Shown: positions 1 to 7,305 of the stretch, one piece after another | Numbering within the stretch: position 1 is the stretch's first letter | How the letters are laid out: each line of letters begins with the position of its first letter | Assembly (NCBI RefSeq): GCF_009498275.1 | Contig: NZ_CP045643.1 | Span: 1,984,001 to 2,048,000, forward strand | Origin: Streptomyces fagopyri | Lineage (GTDB): Bacteria; Actinomycetota; Actinomycetes; Streptomycetales; Streptomycetaceae | DNA length: 64,000 nucleotides | Reading direction: 5' to 3' | Position numbers and translations under genes: made by a program | Notes under the pieces: model-generated | Database searches by the model: none | Seen by the model: the letters and a program-made list of their open reading frames with translations, nothing else | Told to the model about the DNA's origin: nothing

Positions 1-178
1 ATCACCCCTCGCCGCCGACCCGGAACCACCGCGATCGGCTAGCGGCACGCGCTCACACCCAGGGCGAAGCAGGAACGCACCCCTGGAGCCCGCACGACCG
101 ATCAGCTCCTCACGACCACCGACCACCGACACCCGAAGCGAACCTCACCACCCTCACCACCCTCACCAAGGAGACCTC

Positions 179-1234
179 ATGCGTTACACGACCTTCGGAC
201 ACCGGACCGGGCTCCGCGTCTCCGAATACGCCCTGGGCACCGGCAACTTCGGCACCTCCTGGGGTGCCGGTGCCGACCCGGACGAGTCCCGCCGCATGTT
301 CGACCGATTCGCCGAGGCCGGCGGCAATTTCATCGACACCGCCGACAACTACCAGTTCGGCGAGTCGGAAGAGCTCCTGGGCCGGTTCATCGCCGCGGAC
401 CGGGACCACTTCGTCGTGGCCGACAAGTTCACGAACGCCTCGACACCACAGGCCGATGTCTCCAAGACCGGCAACAGCCGCAAGAACATGATCCACTCGG
501 TCGAAGCCAGCCTGAAGCGGCTCGGCACCGACTACATCGACCTGTACTGGGTGCACTTCCCCGACGACCTGACGCCCATGGAAGAGATCCTGCGTGGTCT
601 CGACGACCTCGTGAGGTCCGGGAAGATCCTCTACGCCGCGCTGTCGAACTTCCCCGCCTGGCGCGTCTCCCGAGCCGCCACCCTCGCCGAGCTCAAGAAC
701 TGGGCACCCGTCGCGGGCATCCAGGTCGAGTACAGCCTCGTGGAGCGCACGCCGGACCGCGAGCTGCTGCCCATGGCCGAAGGCCTCGGCCTGGGTGCCG
801 CCCTGTGGTCCCCCCTCGGAGGCGGTCTGCTCACGGGCAAGTACCGCGGCAGCGCCGAGGGCAGACTCAGCGACCTGAAGACCCTGGTGCACACCGAGTC
901 CGACGAGCGGAAGACGGCCGTCGTCGACACGGTCCTGGCCGTCGCGGAGGAGACCGGCGCCACCCCCGCGCAGGTCTCCGTCGCCTGGATCCGCGAACGC
1001 GCCGCCCGTGCCACGACGTCCTTCGTCCCGATCATCGGGCCGCGCAACACCCGCCAGCTCGACGACTACCTCGGCGCCCTCGACGTACGGCTCACCCCCG
1101 AGCAGTACACGCGGCTGAGCCAGGTCAGCGCCGTCCCCCTCGGCGTTCCTCACGAAGCCAGCGCCGGCGCCCGAGACCGGGTCCGCGGCGGCGACGCCTC
1201 CCGGATCGCCGAACCTCCGGTACCGCTCGCCTGA
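179..1234 (+). CDS. Aldo/keto reductase
   Basis: NAD(P)H-dependent oxidoreductase of the aldo/keto reductase superfamily, a cytosolic TIM barrel that reduces aldehydes or ketones; the substrate cannot be told. The protein is 351 residues, usual for the family. The catalytic tetrad is visible: Asp and Tyr in FIDTADNYQFG, Lys in VVADKFTN and His in LYWVHFPDD. The C-terminal phosphate-binding segment FVPIIGPRNTRQLDDYL is typical of the cofactor site. ATG at 179 is preceded by AAGGAG at 168-173, a strong ribosome binding site. It is monocistronic: a hairpin follows at 1291 and the oxygenase genes start 300 bases on. A supporting role in the neighbouring oxygenase pathway is possible but only inferred. 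Confidence 0.93.
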   Translation: MRYTTFGHRTGLRVSEYALGTGNFGTSWGAGADPDESRRMFDRFAEAGGNFIDTADNYQFGESEELLGRFIAADRDHFVVADKFTNASTPQADVSKTGNSRKNMIHSVEASLKRLGTDYIDLYWVHFPDDLTPMEEILRGLDDLVRSGKILYAALSNFPAWRVSRAATLAELKNWAPVAGIQVEYSLVERTPDRELLPMAEGLGLGAALWSPLGGGLLTGKYRGSAEGRLSDLKTLVHTESDERKTAVVDTVLAVAEETGATPAQVSVAWIRERAARATTSFVPIIGPRNTRQLDDYLGALDVRLTPEQYTRLSQVSAVPLGVPHEASAGARDRVRGGDASRIAEPPVPLA

Positions 1235-1290
1235 GCCCGTTGTCGGCCGACGGCCACCGCGGGGGGCCTCGCGCGGGACGTCAAAGTCTC

Positions 1291-1313
1291 GGCGGGCGAG
1301 ATCATCGCCCGCC
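1291..1313. terminator. Hairpin after the reductase gene
   Basis: GGCGGGCGA at 1291-1299 and TCGCCCGCC at 1305-1313 are perfect 9-base arms around a 5-base loop, 57 bases after the reductase stop. No T-run follows, as is usual for Streptomyces hairpin terminators. A regulatory dyad is the alternative. Confidence 0.45.
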
Positions 1314-1455
1314 GCATGGCCACCTGGACCTGGCGGGTGCCCCGGCCCTCGACGCCGTCGCCGTATCAGTGACTGCGGACATCAACTCGGCGTCGATGCC
1401 CGAACCGTTGCCGCGCACGCCAACTCGCCCTCCCACCAGTGAACTTCGGAAGACG

Positions 1456-1472
1456 CTTCCGTGAGACGGAAG
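1456..1472. promoter_or_regulatory. Short dyad upstream of the oxygenase operon
   Basis: CTTCCGT (1456-1462), spacer GAG, then ACGGAAG (1466-1472): perfect 7-base arms about 70 bases before the oxygenase start. Size and position suit a repressor site, but no regulator gene lies nearby and no clear -10/-35 pair is seen. Confidence 0.35.
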
Positions 1473-1538
1473 TGCCGTTGCGGCCTCGCGAAGCCACTGC
1501 GGACGATGTCGCCACGCAGAGAGACGGGAGCCGCCCCC

Positions 1539-2603
1539 ATGCCTCACACCACCGCCTTCGCCAGGAACCAGTGGTACGTCGCCGCCTTCACCCACGAGGT
1601 GGGGCGCGAGCTGCTCGGCCGGACGGTTCTGGGGGAACCTCTCGTGCTCTACCGGACCGAGGACGACGGGACGGCGGTCGTCCTGGCCGACCGCTGTGTG
1701 CACCGCAGGTTCCCGCTCTCCGCGAGCCGGCTCGACGGTGACCGGATCGTGTGCGGGTATCACGGGTTCACGTACGACACCACGGGCAGCTGTGTGCACG
1801 TGCCGGGGCAGAAACGCGTACCGCGTACGGCCCGGGTCGCCGCGTACCCGGTGGTCGAGCAGGACTCGTTCGTCTGGGTGTGGGTCGGCGACCCGGCGCT
1901 CGCCGACCCGACGACCGTCCCGCGGGCCCGGCACATGGACTCTCCGGACTGGACCACGGTCTCGGGCATGGAACCCATCGACGCCGACTACGGGCTGCTC
2001 GTCGACAATCTCCTCGACCTCTCCCACGAGACCTATCTGCACGGCGGGTACATCGGCACTCCCGAGGTCGCCGAGACGCCGATCGCCACGGAGGTCGACG
2101 AGGGCGCCGGCATCGTGCGGGTCAGCCGGCACATGGACGACGCCGAGTGCCCGCCGTTCTACGCGCGCTCGACCGGCATCGAGGGCCGGATCACCCGCTG
2201 GCAGGACATCGAGTACCACGCGCCGTGCCTGTACCTGCTGCACAGCCGCGTCGCGCCGGTCGGCGTGCTCCCCGGGGCGGACGGCCGCGATCCGGACGCC
2301 TTCCACACCGAGATCACGTACGCCATCACTCCCTCCGGTGACGGCCACGTCTACGACTTCTGGGCGGTGTCACGGGACTTCGCCCGCGAGGACGAGGAAG
2401 TCAGCGCGGTCATGCGGGACTTCAACCACACCGTGGTGATGCAGGACGTCGACGCGCTCAACCTGCTGCAGCGGACGCTGGGCACCGAACGCGGCGGGTA
2501 CCAGGAACTGAGCATCAACATCGACACCGGCGGACTCGCGGCCCGCCGTATCCTCGCCCGGCTGGCCGAGGAGGGCGACAAGCCGACGGAGAGGGTCCGG
2601 TGA
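1539..2603 (+). CDS. Rieske non-haem iron oxygenase, VanA-like
   Basis: Terminal oxygenase of a ring-hydroxylating or O-demethylating system, of the vanillate O-demethylase oxygenase (VanA/PobA-type) group. It is 354 residues, the family's usual size. The Rieske 2Fe-2S ligands are Cys53-x-His55 and Cys72-x2-His75. The mononuclear iron site follows in DNLLDLSHETYLH, with His163 and His168 and acidic residues Asp156 and Asp160. ATG at 1539 is chosen because GGGAG lies at 1526-1530; the frame is open back to 1461 but without a ribosome binding site. The stop overlaps the next start as GTGA, so it is translationally coupled to the 60-residue gene and, through it, to the reductase that supplies electrons. 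The substrate is unknown. Confidence 0.92.
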   Translation: MPHTTAFARNQWYVAAFTHEVGRELLGRTVLGEPLVLYRTEDDGTAVVLADRCVHRRFPLSASRLDGDRIVCGYHGFTYDTTGSCVHVPGQKRVPRTARVAAYPVVEQDSFVWVWVGDPALADPTTVPRARHMDSPDWTTVSGMEPIDADYGLLVDNLLDLSHETYLHGGYIGTPEVAETPIATEVDEGAGIVRVSRHMDDAECPPFYARSTGIEGRITRWQDIEYHAPCLYLLHSRVAPVGVLPGADGRDPDAFHTEITYAITPSGDGHVYDFWAVSRDFAREDEEVSAVMRDFNHTVVMQDVDALNLLQRTLGTERGGYQELSINIDTGGLAARRILARLAEEGDKPTERVR

Positions 2604-2782
2604 CGCGGGCACCCCGCCTCACGCACCGCGAGGTCTACCGCGTCGACTGGCTCCCGGGCACCGACGTCCTGCACGGCACCTGCCACTGCGGGGCCGAGCA
2701 CGCCTCCCAGGATCCGGTCGAGATGTGGGAGTGGCTGCTCTCCCACCCCGAAGGACACGTGCCGTGGGGAGTCCGGGGATGA
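2600..2782 (+). CDS. Small conserved-looking protein between oxygenase and reductase
   Basis: A 60-residue protein I do not recognise. It starts with GTG at 2600, overlapping the oxygenase stop by four bases, and its TGA overlaps the reductase ATG at 2779, so it is coupled on both sides. This tight packing and the Streptomyces-like codon use argue for a real gene. It contains HGTCHCGAEH, a Cys-x-Cys pair near histidines, then WEWLLSHPEGH. The Cys/His cluster could bind a metal or help the iron-sulfur proteins, and the likely role is an accessory subunit of the oxygenase system. That role is inference from position. It has no signal peptide or membrane segment. Confidence 0.7.
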   Translation: MTRAPRLTHREVYRVDWLPGTDVLHGTCHCGAEHASQDPVEMWEWLLSHPEGHVPWGVRG

Positions 2783-3714
2783 CCGTCCGCGAAGCCCAAC
2801 TCGTCGTCGCGCAACGTGAGTTCGTTGCCGAGGGAGTGGTCGCCCTCACGCTGCGCCACCCGCTCGGCGAGGAACTCCCCCACTGGCGGCCGGGCGCCCA
2901 CATCGACGTCGTGCTCGGTCCGGGACGGGAGCGGCAGTACTCGCTGTGCGGCGACCCGGCGGACCGCCGAGCGTGGCGGATCGCGGTGCTCCGGGAGCCA
3001 CACGGCCGCGGCGGGTCCTCGTACCTGCACGAGCGGGTGGGTGCGGGCGACAGGATCCGTGTCCGCGGCCCGCGCCAGCACTTCGCCCTCACCCCCGCTC
3101 CCCGATACCGGTTCGTCGCGGGCGGCATCGGCATCACCCCGATCCTGCCGATGCTCGCCGCGGCGCAGGCGGCGGGCGCGCGGTGGACACTGCTGTACGG
3201 CGGACGGACCCGCGAGTCCATGGCGTTCGTGGCGGAGTTGAGCCGGTACGGGGACCGGGTGACGATCGCTCCCCAGGACGAGAGCGGGCCGCTGGACCTC
3301 GACTCCGTGCTCCGCGGAATCCCCGAGGGCACGCTCGTCTACTGCTGCGGTCCCGGCCCGCTGCTGGACGCGATGGAGGAGCGGTGCCCAGCCGGGTCGC
3401 TGCACGTCGAACGCTTCCGTCCGAAGACCCGGGAACACTCCGCGGAGGGCGAGTTCGAGGTCGTGCTCGCGCGCAGTGGCCGCACGCTGACCGTCCCCGC
3501 GGACGCCTCCGTGCTCGACACCGTACGCGGTGCCGGCGTCGAGGTGCTCTTCTCCTGCGCCGAGGGCACCTGCGGCACCTGCGAGACGGATGTCCTCGAA
3601 GGGATCCCGGACCACCGGGACACGGTGCTCACCGACGCGGAGCGGGCGGCGGGCGAGTCCATGCTCATCTGTGTCTCCCGGTGCCGGGGGAAGCGGCTCG
3701 TACTCGACCTGTAA
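2779..3714 (+). CDS. Oxygenase reductase with C-terminal 2Fe-2S ferredoxin domain, VanB-like
   Basis: Phthalate-dioxygenase-reductase family protein of 311 residues that passes electrons from NAD(P)H through flavin and a plant-type 2Fe-2S centre to the Rieske oxygenase. Domains in order: flavin-binding barrel (about 5-100, with RQYSLCGDP for flavin), nucleotide-binding domain (about 105-215, with GGIGITPILPML and CCGPGPLLDAM), and ferredoxin domain (about 225-311) with Cys260, Cys265, Cys268 and Cys298. ATG at 2779 overlaps the stop of the small gene (ATGA); a longer frame from 2725 would run into that gene. Together with the 1539 gene it makes a two-component VanAB-type system. Confidence 0.92.
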   Translation: MTVREAQLVVAQREFVAEGVVALTLRHPLGEELPHWRPGAHIDVVLGPGRERQYSLCGDPADRRAWRIAVLREPHGRGGSSYLHERVGAGDRIRVRGPRQHFALTPAPRYRFVAGGIGITPILPMLAAAQAAGARWTLLYGGRTRESMAFVAELSRYGDRVTIAPQDESGPLDLDSVLRGIPEGTLVYCCGPGPLLDAMEERCPAGSLHVERFRPKTREHSAEGEFEVVLARSGRTLTVPADASVLDTVRGAGVEVLFSCAEGTCGTCETDVLEGIPDHRDTVLTDAERAAGESMLICVSRCRGKRLVLDL

Positions 3715-3753
3715 CCGTCCGGCGCACGCGCCGCGCGGGCACGCTTCGGTAAC

Positions 3754-3770
3754 TGTCAACAATATTGTCA
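3754..3770. promoter_or_regulatory. Palindromic operator upstream of the ABC importer operon
   Basis: TGTCAACAATATTGTCA at 3754-3770 contains the perfect 10-base palindrome ACAATATTGT (3759-3768). It is an AT-rich island in GC-rich DNA and lies just upstream of a plausible promoter (-35 at 3781). The form resembles operators of GntR/FCD-type repressors; which regulator binds is not shown. Confidence 0.5.
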
Positions 3771-3780
3771 GCCATAGCCA

Positions 3781-3809
3781 TTGACCCCGCCGTACGGGAG
3801 TTCTACCTT
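3781..3809 (+). promoter_or_regulatory. Candidate promoter of the ABC importer operon
   Basis: TTGACC at 3781-3786 and TACCTT at 3804-3809 are 17 bases apart and fit a HrdB-type promoter. Transcription would start near 3816, inside or next to the dyad at 3823-3841. Confidence 0.45.
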
Positions 3810-3822
3810 CCGCTGAGCACCA

Positions 3823-3841
3823 CTGTGCGGTGTGCGCACAG
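3823..3841. promoter_or_regulatory. Inverted repeat near the transcription start
   Basis: CTGTGCG (3823-3829) and CGCACAG (3835-3841) are perfect 7-base arms with a 5-base spacer, placed between the candidate -10 and the lipoprotein gene. A second operator or a 5' hairpin is possible. Confidence 0.35.
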
Positions 3842-3876
3842 CCTGTCGGAACACCGTCGTCTGCACAGGAGGAGCC

Positions 3877-4848
3877 ATGCGTCGTCTGCTCGCCGGTCTC
3901 GCGGTCGGAACCTTCCTGGTCGCCGCGTCGGCCTGTGGCTCGTCCGACGACTCCGGAACGTCGGACAAGGGCACGTCGTCCGGCGGCACCACCACGGTCA
4001 AGGTCGGGATCATCCCCATCGTCGATGTCGCGCCGCTGTACCTGGGCCAGAAGAAGGGCTTCTACGGCAAGCGCGGTCTGAAGCTCTCCATGACGACCGC
4101 GCAGGGCGGCGCCGCGATCGTCCCGGGCGTCGTCAGCGGCCAGTTCCAGTTCGGCTTCTCCAACATGACCTCGCTGATGATCGCTCGGAGCCAGAACGTG
4201 CCGGTGAAGGCGGTGGCCAACGGCGTCGCCTCAACAGGCCTGGCGGGCAAGGACTTCGGAGCCATCACGGTGAAGAAGGGCAGCGCCCTCACGTCGGCGA
4301 AGGACCTGGAGGGCAAGAAGGTCGCCGTCAACACGCTCAAGAACATCAACGAGACCGCCGTGCGCGAGTCGGTGCGCAAGGCGGGCGGCGATCCCTCCAA
4401 GGTGAAGTTCGTCGAGCTGGCCTTCGACCAGATGCCCGCCGCCCTGGACGGCGGCCGGATCGACGCGGCGATGGTGGTCGAGCCCGCGCTCGCCACCGTC
4501 AGGAGCCAGGGCGGCACGGAGATCGCCTCGTCCCTGGTCGATGTCGCCAAGGACCTCACCGTCGCCATGTACTTCACGTCCACCCAGTACGAGCAGAAGA
4601 ACCCCGATGTGGTGAAGAGGTTCCAGGAGGCCACCGCGGAGTCCCTCGCCTACGCCGACGCCCACCCCGACGAGGTCCGCTCCATCGTCACCTCGTACAC
4701 GAAGATCCCCGCGGCGGTCCTCGCGAAGGTGACCCTCCCGAAGTGGCCGGCCGAGCCGAACCGCGCGTCGATCGAGGCGCTGGAGATGCTGGGCGAGCAG
4801 GACGGGCTCTTCAAGTCGGCTCCCGACCTCGACGAACTGCTGCCGTGA
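3877..4848 (+). CDS. ABC transporter substrate-binding lipoprotein (NMT1/SsuA-like)
   Basis: Extracellular substrate-binding component of a taurine/nitrate/sulfonate-type importer. The ATG at 3877 follows AGGAGG (3867-3872); an upstream in-frame extension has no such site. The first 20 residues form a lipoprotein signal with the lipobox A-S-A-Cys20, followed by a Ser/Gly/Thr linker. The mature fold starts with VKVGIIPIVDVAPLYLGQKK and FYGKRGL, the usual opening of NMT1/THI5-like proteins, with GGAAIVPGVVSG typical of the ligand pocket. Total length is 323 residues. The next gene starts within the stop (GTGA). The ligand may be the substrate of the upstream oxygenase; this is inference from adjacency. 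Confidence 0.9.
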   Translation: MRRLLAGLAVGTFLVAASACGSSDDSGTSDKGTSSGGTTTVKVGIIPIVDVAPLYLGQKKGFYGKRGLKLSMTTAQGGAAIVPGVVSGQFQFGFSNMTSLMIARSQNVPVKAVANGVASTGLAGKDFGAITVKKGSALTSAKDLEGKKVAVNTLKNINETAVRESVRKAGGDPSKVKFVELAFDQMPAALDGGRIDAAMVVEPALATVRSQGGTEIASSLVDVAKDLTVAMYFTSTQYEQKNPDVVKRFQEATAESLAYADAHPDEVRSIVTSYTKIPAAVLAKVTLPKWPAEPNRASIEALEMLGEQDGLFKSAPDLDELLP

Positions 4849-5618
4849 GGGGTGCGAACGCGGCACTCGGTACGGCCGGCCTCGCGGTCTTCCTCGCCCT
4901 GGGCGAGGTGGCGCCGCGGCTCGGCCTCGTCAAGGAGGCCTACTTCCCGCCGACCAGCCGCATCGCCGACGCCCTCGGGCAGGAGGCCACCGACGGCGCT
5001 TTCTGGACCGCCCTCGGTGACACCCTGACCGGCTGGGCGCTGGGGCTGGTCGCGGCGGTCGTCGGGGGTGTCGTCGTCGGGCTGGTCCTCTCGGTCGTGC
5101 CGTATCTGCGCGACGCCACGGCCTCCACGATCGAGTTCCTGCGCCCGATCCCCTCCGTCGCGCTGATCCCCCTCGCCGTGCTGCTGTACGGCACCGAACT
5201 GCGCTCCGTCCTCCTCCTCGTCGTGTACGCCTCCTTCTGGCAGGTCCTCGTCCAGGTCCTGTACGGGGTGCGCGACGTCGACCCGGTGGCGGAGGAGACG
5301 GCACGCTCGTACGGCCTCGGCGCCTGGGCGCGCACCCGGCACGTCCTGTGGCCCACCGCGCTGCCCTACGTCATGACGGGTGTCAGGCTGGCCGCCGCGG
5401 TCGCCCTCATCCTCGCCGTGACGGCCGAACTCGTCATCGGTGCACCGGGGTTGGGCGCGCGGATCGCGGTCGCGCAGTCCTCCCAGGCCGTCCCGGACCT
5501 GTACGCGCTGGTGGTCGTCACCGGCCTGCTCGGACTGCTGATCAACCTGGGAGCCCGCGCGGTGGAGCGACGGGCGCTGGCCTGGCACCAGTCGGTGCGC
5601 GGGGAGGTGGCGGTGTGA
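4845..5618 (+). CDS. ABC transporter permease (SsuC/TauC family), first
   Basis: Inner-membrane permease of 257 residues belonging to the binding-protein-dependent permease family. It has about six hydrophobic helices and the cytoplasmic EAA loop, seen as EETARSYGLGAWARTRHVLWPTALPYV, which contacts the ATPase. The GTG at 4845 overlaps the lipoprotein stop; an open frame reaching back to 3765 is spurious because it runs through the lipoprotein gene. It is coupled to the second permease by another GTGA overlap, so the two probably form a heterodimeric channel. Confidence 0.9.
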   Translation: MRGANAALGTAGLAVFLALGEVAPRLGLVKEAYFPPTSRIADALGQEATDGAFWTALGDTLTGWALGLVAAVVGGVVVGLVLSVVPYLRDATASTIEFLRPIPSVALIPLAVLLYGTELRSVLLLVVYASFWQVLVQVLYGVRDVDPVAEETARSYGLGAWARTRHVLWPTALPYVMTGVRLAAAVALILAVTAELVIGAPGLGARIAVAQSSQAVPDLYALVVVTGLLGLLINLGARAVERRALAWHQSVRGEVAV

Positions 5619-6472
5619 AGGGTGTCCGCTCGGGCCGCACCGGGCCGAAGGCCGGCGAGAGCGCCCCGCCCGCCCGCGCGAGGCCCGCAGGCCGGGGGAC
5701 CGTCCTGCTGCGCCCGCTGTTCGTGGTCGCGCTGCCGGCACTGCTCGTGGCCGCCTGGTGGTTCGCGTCCGACGACAGCACCGCGGTCTACTGGCCGCCG
5801 CTGCGTACGATCCTCAGGACCTTCCCCGACGTCTGGACCGGTGAACGGCTGCGTACGGACGTCCTGCCCAGCGTGCTGCGCCTGCTGGCGGGTTACGTCT
5901 CGGCGGCCGTGGCGGGCGTGGCGCTGGGTACCGTCATCGGCTCGTACCGCCGGGTGCGGGCGTTCTGCGAGCCGGTCCTGGAGTTCCTGCGCGCGGTGCC
6001 GCCGCCCGTCCTCGTGCCGGTCATCATGCTGTTCGCGGGCATCGGCGACACGATGAAGATCGTCGTGATCGCGAGCGGCTGCCTGTGGCCGGTCCTGCTC
6101 AACACCGTCGAGGGGGTGCGGGCCGTCGATTCCGTCATGGCCGAGACCGCGCGTTCGTACGGCGTCACGGGCGCCGCCCGGCTGCGGCACGTGGTCCTGC
6201 GGGCGGCGAGCCCGCAGATCTTCGCGGGCCTGCGCCAGGCACTGTCCATCGGGATCATCCTGATGGTCATCAGCGAGATGTTCGCGGCCAGCAACGGACT
6301 CGGCTTCACCATCGTGCAGTTCCAGCGCGGCTTCGCGATCCCCGACATGTGGACCGGGATCCTCGTCCTCGGCCTGCTCGGTCTTCTCCTGTCGGTCCTC
6401 TTCCAGTTGGTGGAGCGCCGGGTGCTCGGCTGGTACCACGGCCTCCGGGACTCCTCCCGGCGGGCCCCGTGA
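5615..6472 (+). CDS. ABC transporter permease (SsuC/TauC family), second
   Basis: Second permease of the importer, 285 residues. A charged N-terminal cytoplasmic stretch of about 30 residues rich in Arg, Pro and Ala precedes the first helix. The EAA-type loop ETARSYGVTGAARLRHVVLR is close to that of the first permease, as expected for paralogous partners. GTG at 5615 is chosen from the GTGA overlap with the previous stop. The C-terminal half ends VERRVLGWYHGLRD, a usual ending in this family. It acts with the proteins encoded at 3877, 4845 and 6493. Confidence 0.9.
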   Translation: MKGVRSGRTGPKAGESAPPARARPAGRGTVLLRPLFVVALPALLVAAWWFASDDSTAVYWPPLRTILRTFPDVWTGERLRTDVLPSVLRLLAGYVSAAVAGVALGTVIGSYRRVRAFCEPVLEFLRAVPPPVLVPVIMLFAGIGDTMKIVVIASGCLWPVLLNTVEGVRAVDSVMAETARSYGVTGAARLRHVVLRAASPQIFAGLRQALSIGIILMVISEMFAASNGLGFTIVQFQRGFAIPDMWTGILVLGLLGLLLSVLFQLVERRVLGWYHGLRDSSRRAP

Positions 6473-6492
6473 CGCTCGCGAAAGGGCGGTCC

Positions 6493-7305
6493 ATGCAAGC
6501 GTCTTTGGTCGTCACCGGCCTGCGGAAGGTCTATGAGGGGTCGGGGCGCCGGGTGGAGGCGGTCCGCGACCTCACCTTCACGGTGGACACGGGTGAACTC
6601 GTCTGCCTGGTGGGCCCGTCGGGCTGCGGCAAGACCACGCTGCTCAAGTGCGTGGGCGGCCTGCTCGCACCGACGGCGGGCGAGGTACGGCTCGCCGGGC
6701 GTCCGGTCAGCGGGCCGCCGCCCGGCATGGCGTTCGTGTTCCAGGAGTACGGGCGCAGCCTCTTCCCCTGGATGCGGGTCGGCGACAATGTCGAACTGCC
6801 CCTGAAGCAGAAGAAACTGAGCAGGCCCCGGCGGCGCGAGCTGGTCGCCGACGCGCTGGCGTCCGTCGGTCTGTCGGACGCCGCGGGCGCCTATCCGTGG
6901 CAGCTGTCCGGCGGGATGCAGCAGCGGGTCGCGATCGCACGGGCGCTGGCCTACGAGCCCGAGATCCTGCTGATGGACGAGCCGTTCGCGGCGGTCGACG
7001 CGCAGACCCGCGCCGACCTGGAGGACCTGGTGCGCCGGCTGTGGCGGCAGCGCGGGATGACCATCCTGTTCGTGACCCACGACATCGACGAGGCCGTCTA
7101 TCTCGGCGAGCGGGTCCTGATCCTCTCGGCGTCCCCCACCGTCGTACGGGAGCAGCTGAAGGTCGACCTGCCCGAGGAGCGGGACCAGCTGCACACCCGG
7201 GTGGCCCCGCGCTTCGCCGAGTTACGGACCCAGGTCTACGAGCAGATCCAGGCGGCGAAGCGCGGGGAGGCGGTCAGGAGGACAGATATGCCTCCACTTC
7301 ACTGA
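6493..7305 (+). CDS. ABC transporter ATP-binding protein (SsuB/TauB/NrtD family)
   Basis: ATPase that powers the importer. It shows Walker A GPSGCGKTT, Q-loop FVFQEYGRSLFPWM, signature LSGGMQQRVAIARAL, Walker B ILLMDEPFAAVD and the switch His in FVTHDIDEA. From ATG 6493 it is 270 residues. AAAGGG at 6481-6486 supports this start; the GTG at 6469, overlapping the permease stop, is an alternative that adds eight residues. Its last 32 bases overlap the 3' end of the opposite-strand GH87 gene, and the final residues RRTDMPPLH look like read-through beyond the family's normal end. No terminator is visible between the two convergent genes. Confidence 0.92.
   Translation: MQASLVVTGLRKVYEGSGRRVEAVRDLTFTVDTGELVCLVGPSGCGKTTLLKCVGGLLAPTAGEVRLAGRPVSGPPPGMAFVFQEYGRSLFPWMRVGDNVELPLKQKKLSRPRRRELVADALASVGLSDAAGAYPWQLSGGMQQRVAIARALAYEPEILLMDEPFAAVDAQTRADLEDLVRRLWRQRGMTILFVTHDIDEAVYLGERVLILSASPTVVREQLKVDLPEERDQLHTRVAPRFAELRTQVYEQIQAAKRGEAVRRTDMPPLH

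Larger units (their letters stand above)
1235..1538. other. Intergenic region with two inverted repeats
   Basis: About 300 bases without a convincing gene. It holds a hairpin at 1291-1313 that could end the reductase transcript and a short dyad at 1456-1472 that could be an operator for the oxygenase operon. Reading frames through it lack family resemblance. The oxygenase frame is open back to 1461, but the ATG at 1539 has the ribosome binding site. Confidence 0.6.

Noticed and set aside
110..1153. Long minus-strand open frame opposite the aldo/keto reductase
   Set aside because: It is a shadow of a GC-rich gene: no family resemblance, skewed Gly/Val/Arg content, and the plus strand has complete catalytic residues and a good ribosome binding site.
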